Source: an uncultured Marvinbryantia sp. (GTDB lineage: Bacteria > Bacillota > Clostridia > Lachnospirales > Lachnospiraceae). Taken from it: a stretch of 50,033 nt of DNA. A program made the position numbers and the translations under genes. Within the stretch, counting starts at the first letter, position 1. The number at the start of each line of letters is the position of its first letter. Shown here piece by piece: positions 50,030 through 50,033 of this stretch. The notes beneath the pieces are model-generated. The model was given only the letters and a program-made list of their open reading frames with translations. It ran no database searches and had not been told where the DNA came from. Location: assembly GCA_934394985.1 (NCBI GenBank), contig CAKRRF010000020.1:1-50033 (forward strand), in the 5' to 3' direction.

Positions 50030-50033
50030 AAAG

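Overview
The window reads as a piece of a low-to-moderate GC Firmicutes chromosome, most likely a Clostridia/Lachnospiraceae gut anaerobe. This rests on strong GGAGG-type ribosome binding sites, sigma-A promoters, a gene repertoire (DUF2800/DUF2815/VapE/VRR-NUC/SNF2 replication block, P27 terminase, phi13-type tail protein, paired large serine recombinases) that I associate with Clostridia prophages, and a GH25 lysin with CW_7 repeats. No tRNA, rRNA or CRISPR array was found.

Region 1 (about 1-8590) is an AT-rich defence operon. After the tail of an unknown gene and a long hairpin comes a consensus promoter, a small helix-turn-helix protein, a D12-class adenine methylase, a second gamma-type N6-adenine methylase, an unknown 178-aa protein, a McrB-like GTPase, a McrC-like PD-(D/E)XK nuclease, a GIY-YIG/DUF4357 protein and a protein carrying a HEPN RNase-type motif, then a terminator. 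The layout resembles LlaI-type restriction (adenine methylation plus McrBC-like cutting) with two extra possible effectors appended.

Region 2 (about 8641-49904) is a nearly complete siphovirus-type prophage. It begins with small accessory genes and a leftward lysogeny block (two small proteins, an ImmA/IrrE peptidase, a CI-like repressor) facing a Cro-like gene across an operator-rich gap. Rightward early genes follow: DUF4406, a MazF/PemK-like protein, a Cas4-like nuclease (DUF2800), a DUF2815 ssDNA-binding protein, DNA polymerase A, VapE primase/helicase, VRR-NUC, an SNF2 helicase and a sigma-like late regulator. A four-gene cassette (21775-23195) with a leftward SymE-like gene interrupts the rightward order. 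Then come HNH, a GC-rich possible cos region, a zinc-finger regulator and a ParB-methylase fusion.

Region 3 (25921-28732) is an accessory island inside the prophage: a 'virulence-related' protein, an amidoligase sharing its C-terminal tail, a DUF4314 protein and two unknown small proteins. A repeated leader precedes three of these genes and, 19 kb away, the recombinase gene. The island is the strongest candidate for an undescribed system.

Region 4 (28806-47211) is packaging, head, tail and lysis: TerS, TerL, portal, ClpP-type protease, HK97 capsid, connectors, phi13-type tail tube, tail chaperones with a -1 frameshift, a self-contained XRE regulator between two tandem terminators and the chaperones, tape measure with 11-residue repeats, tail-tip proteins, holin and endolysin. 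Region 5 (47328-50033) holds two overlapping large serine recombinases, a long inverted repeat and an outward promoter with BlaI/MecI-like operator half-sites. The left attachment site could not be located by eye.
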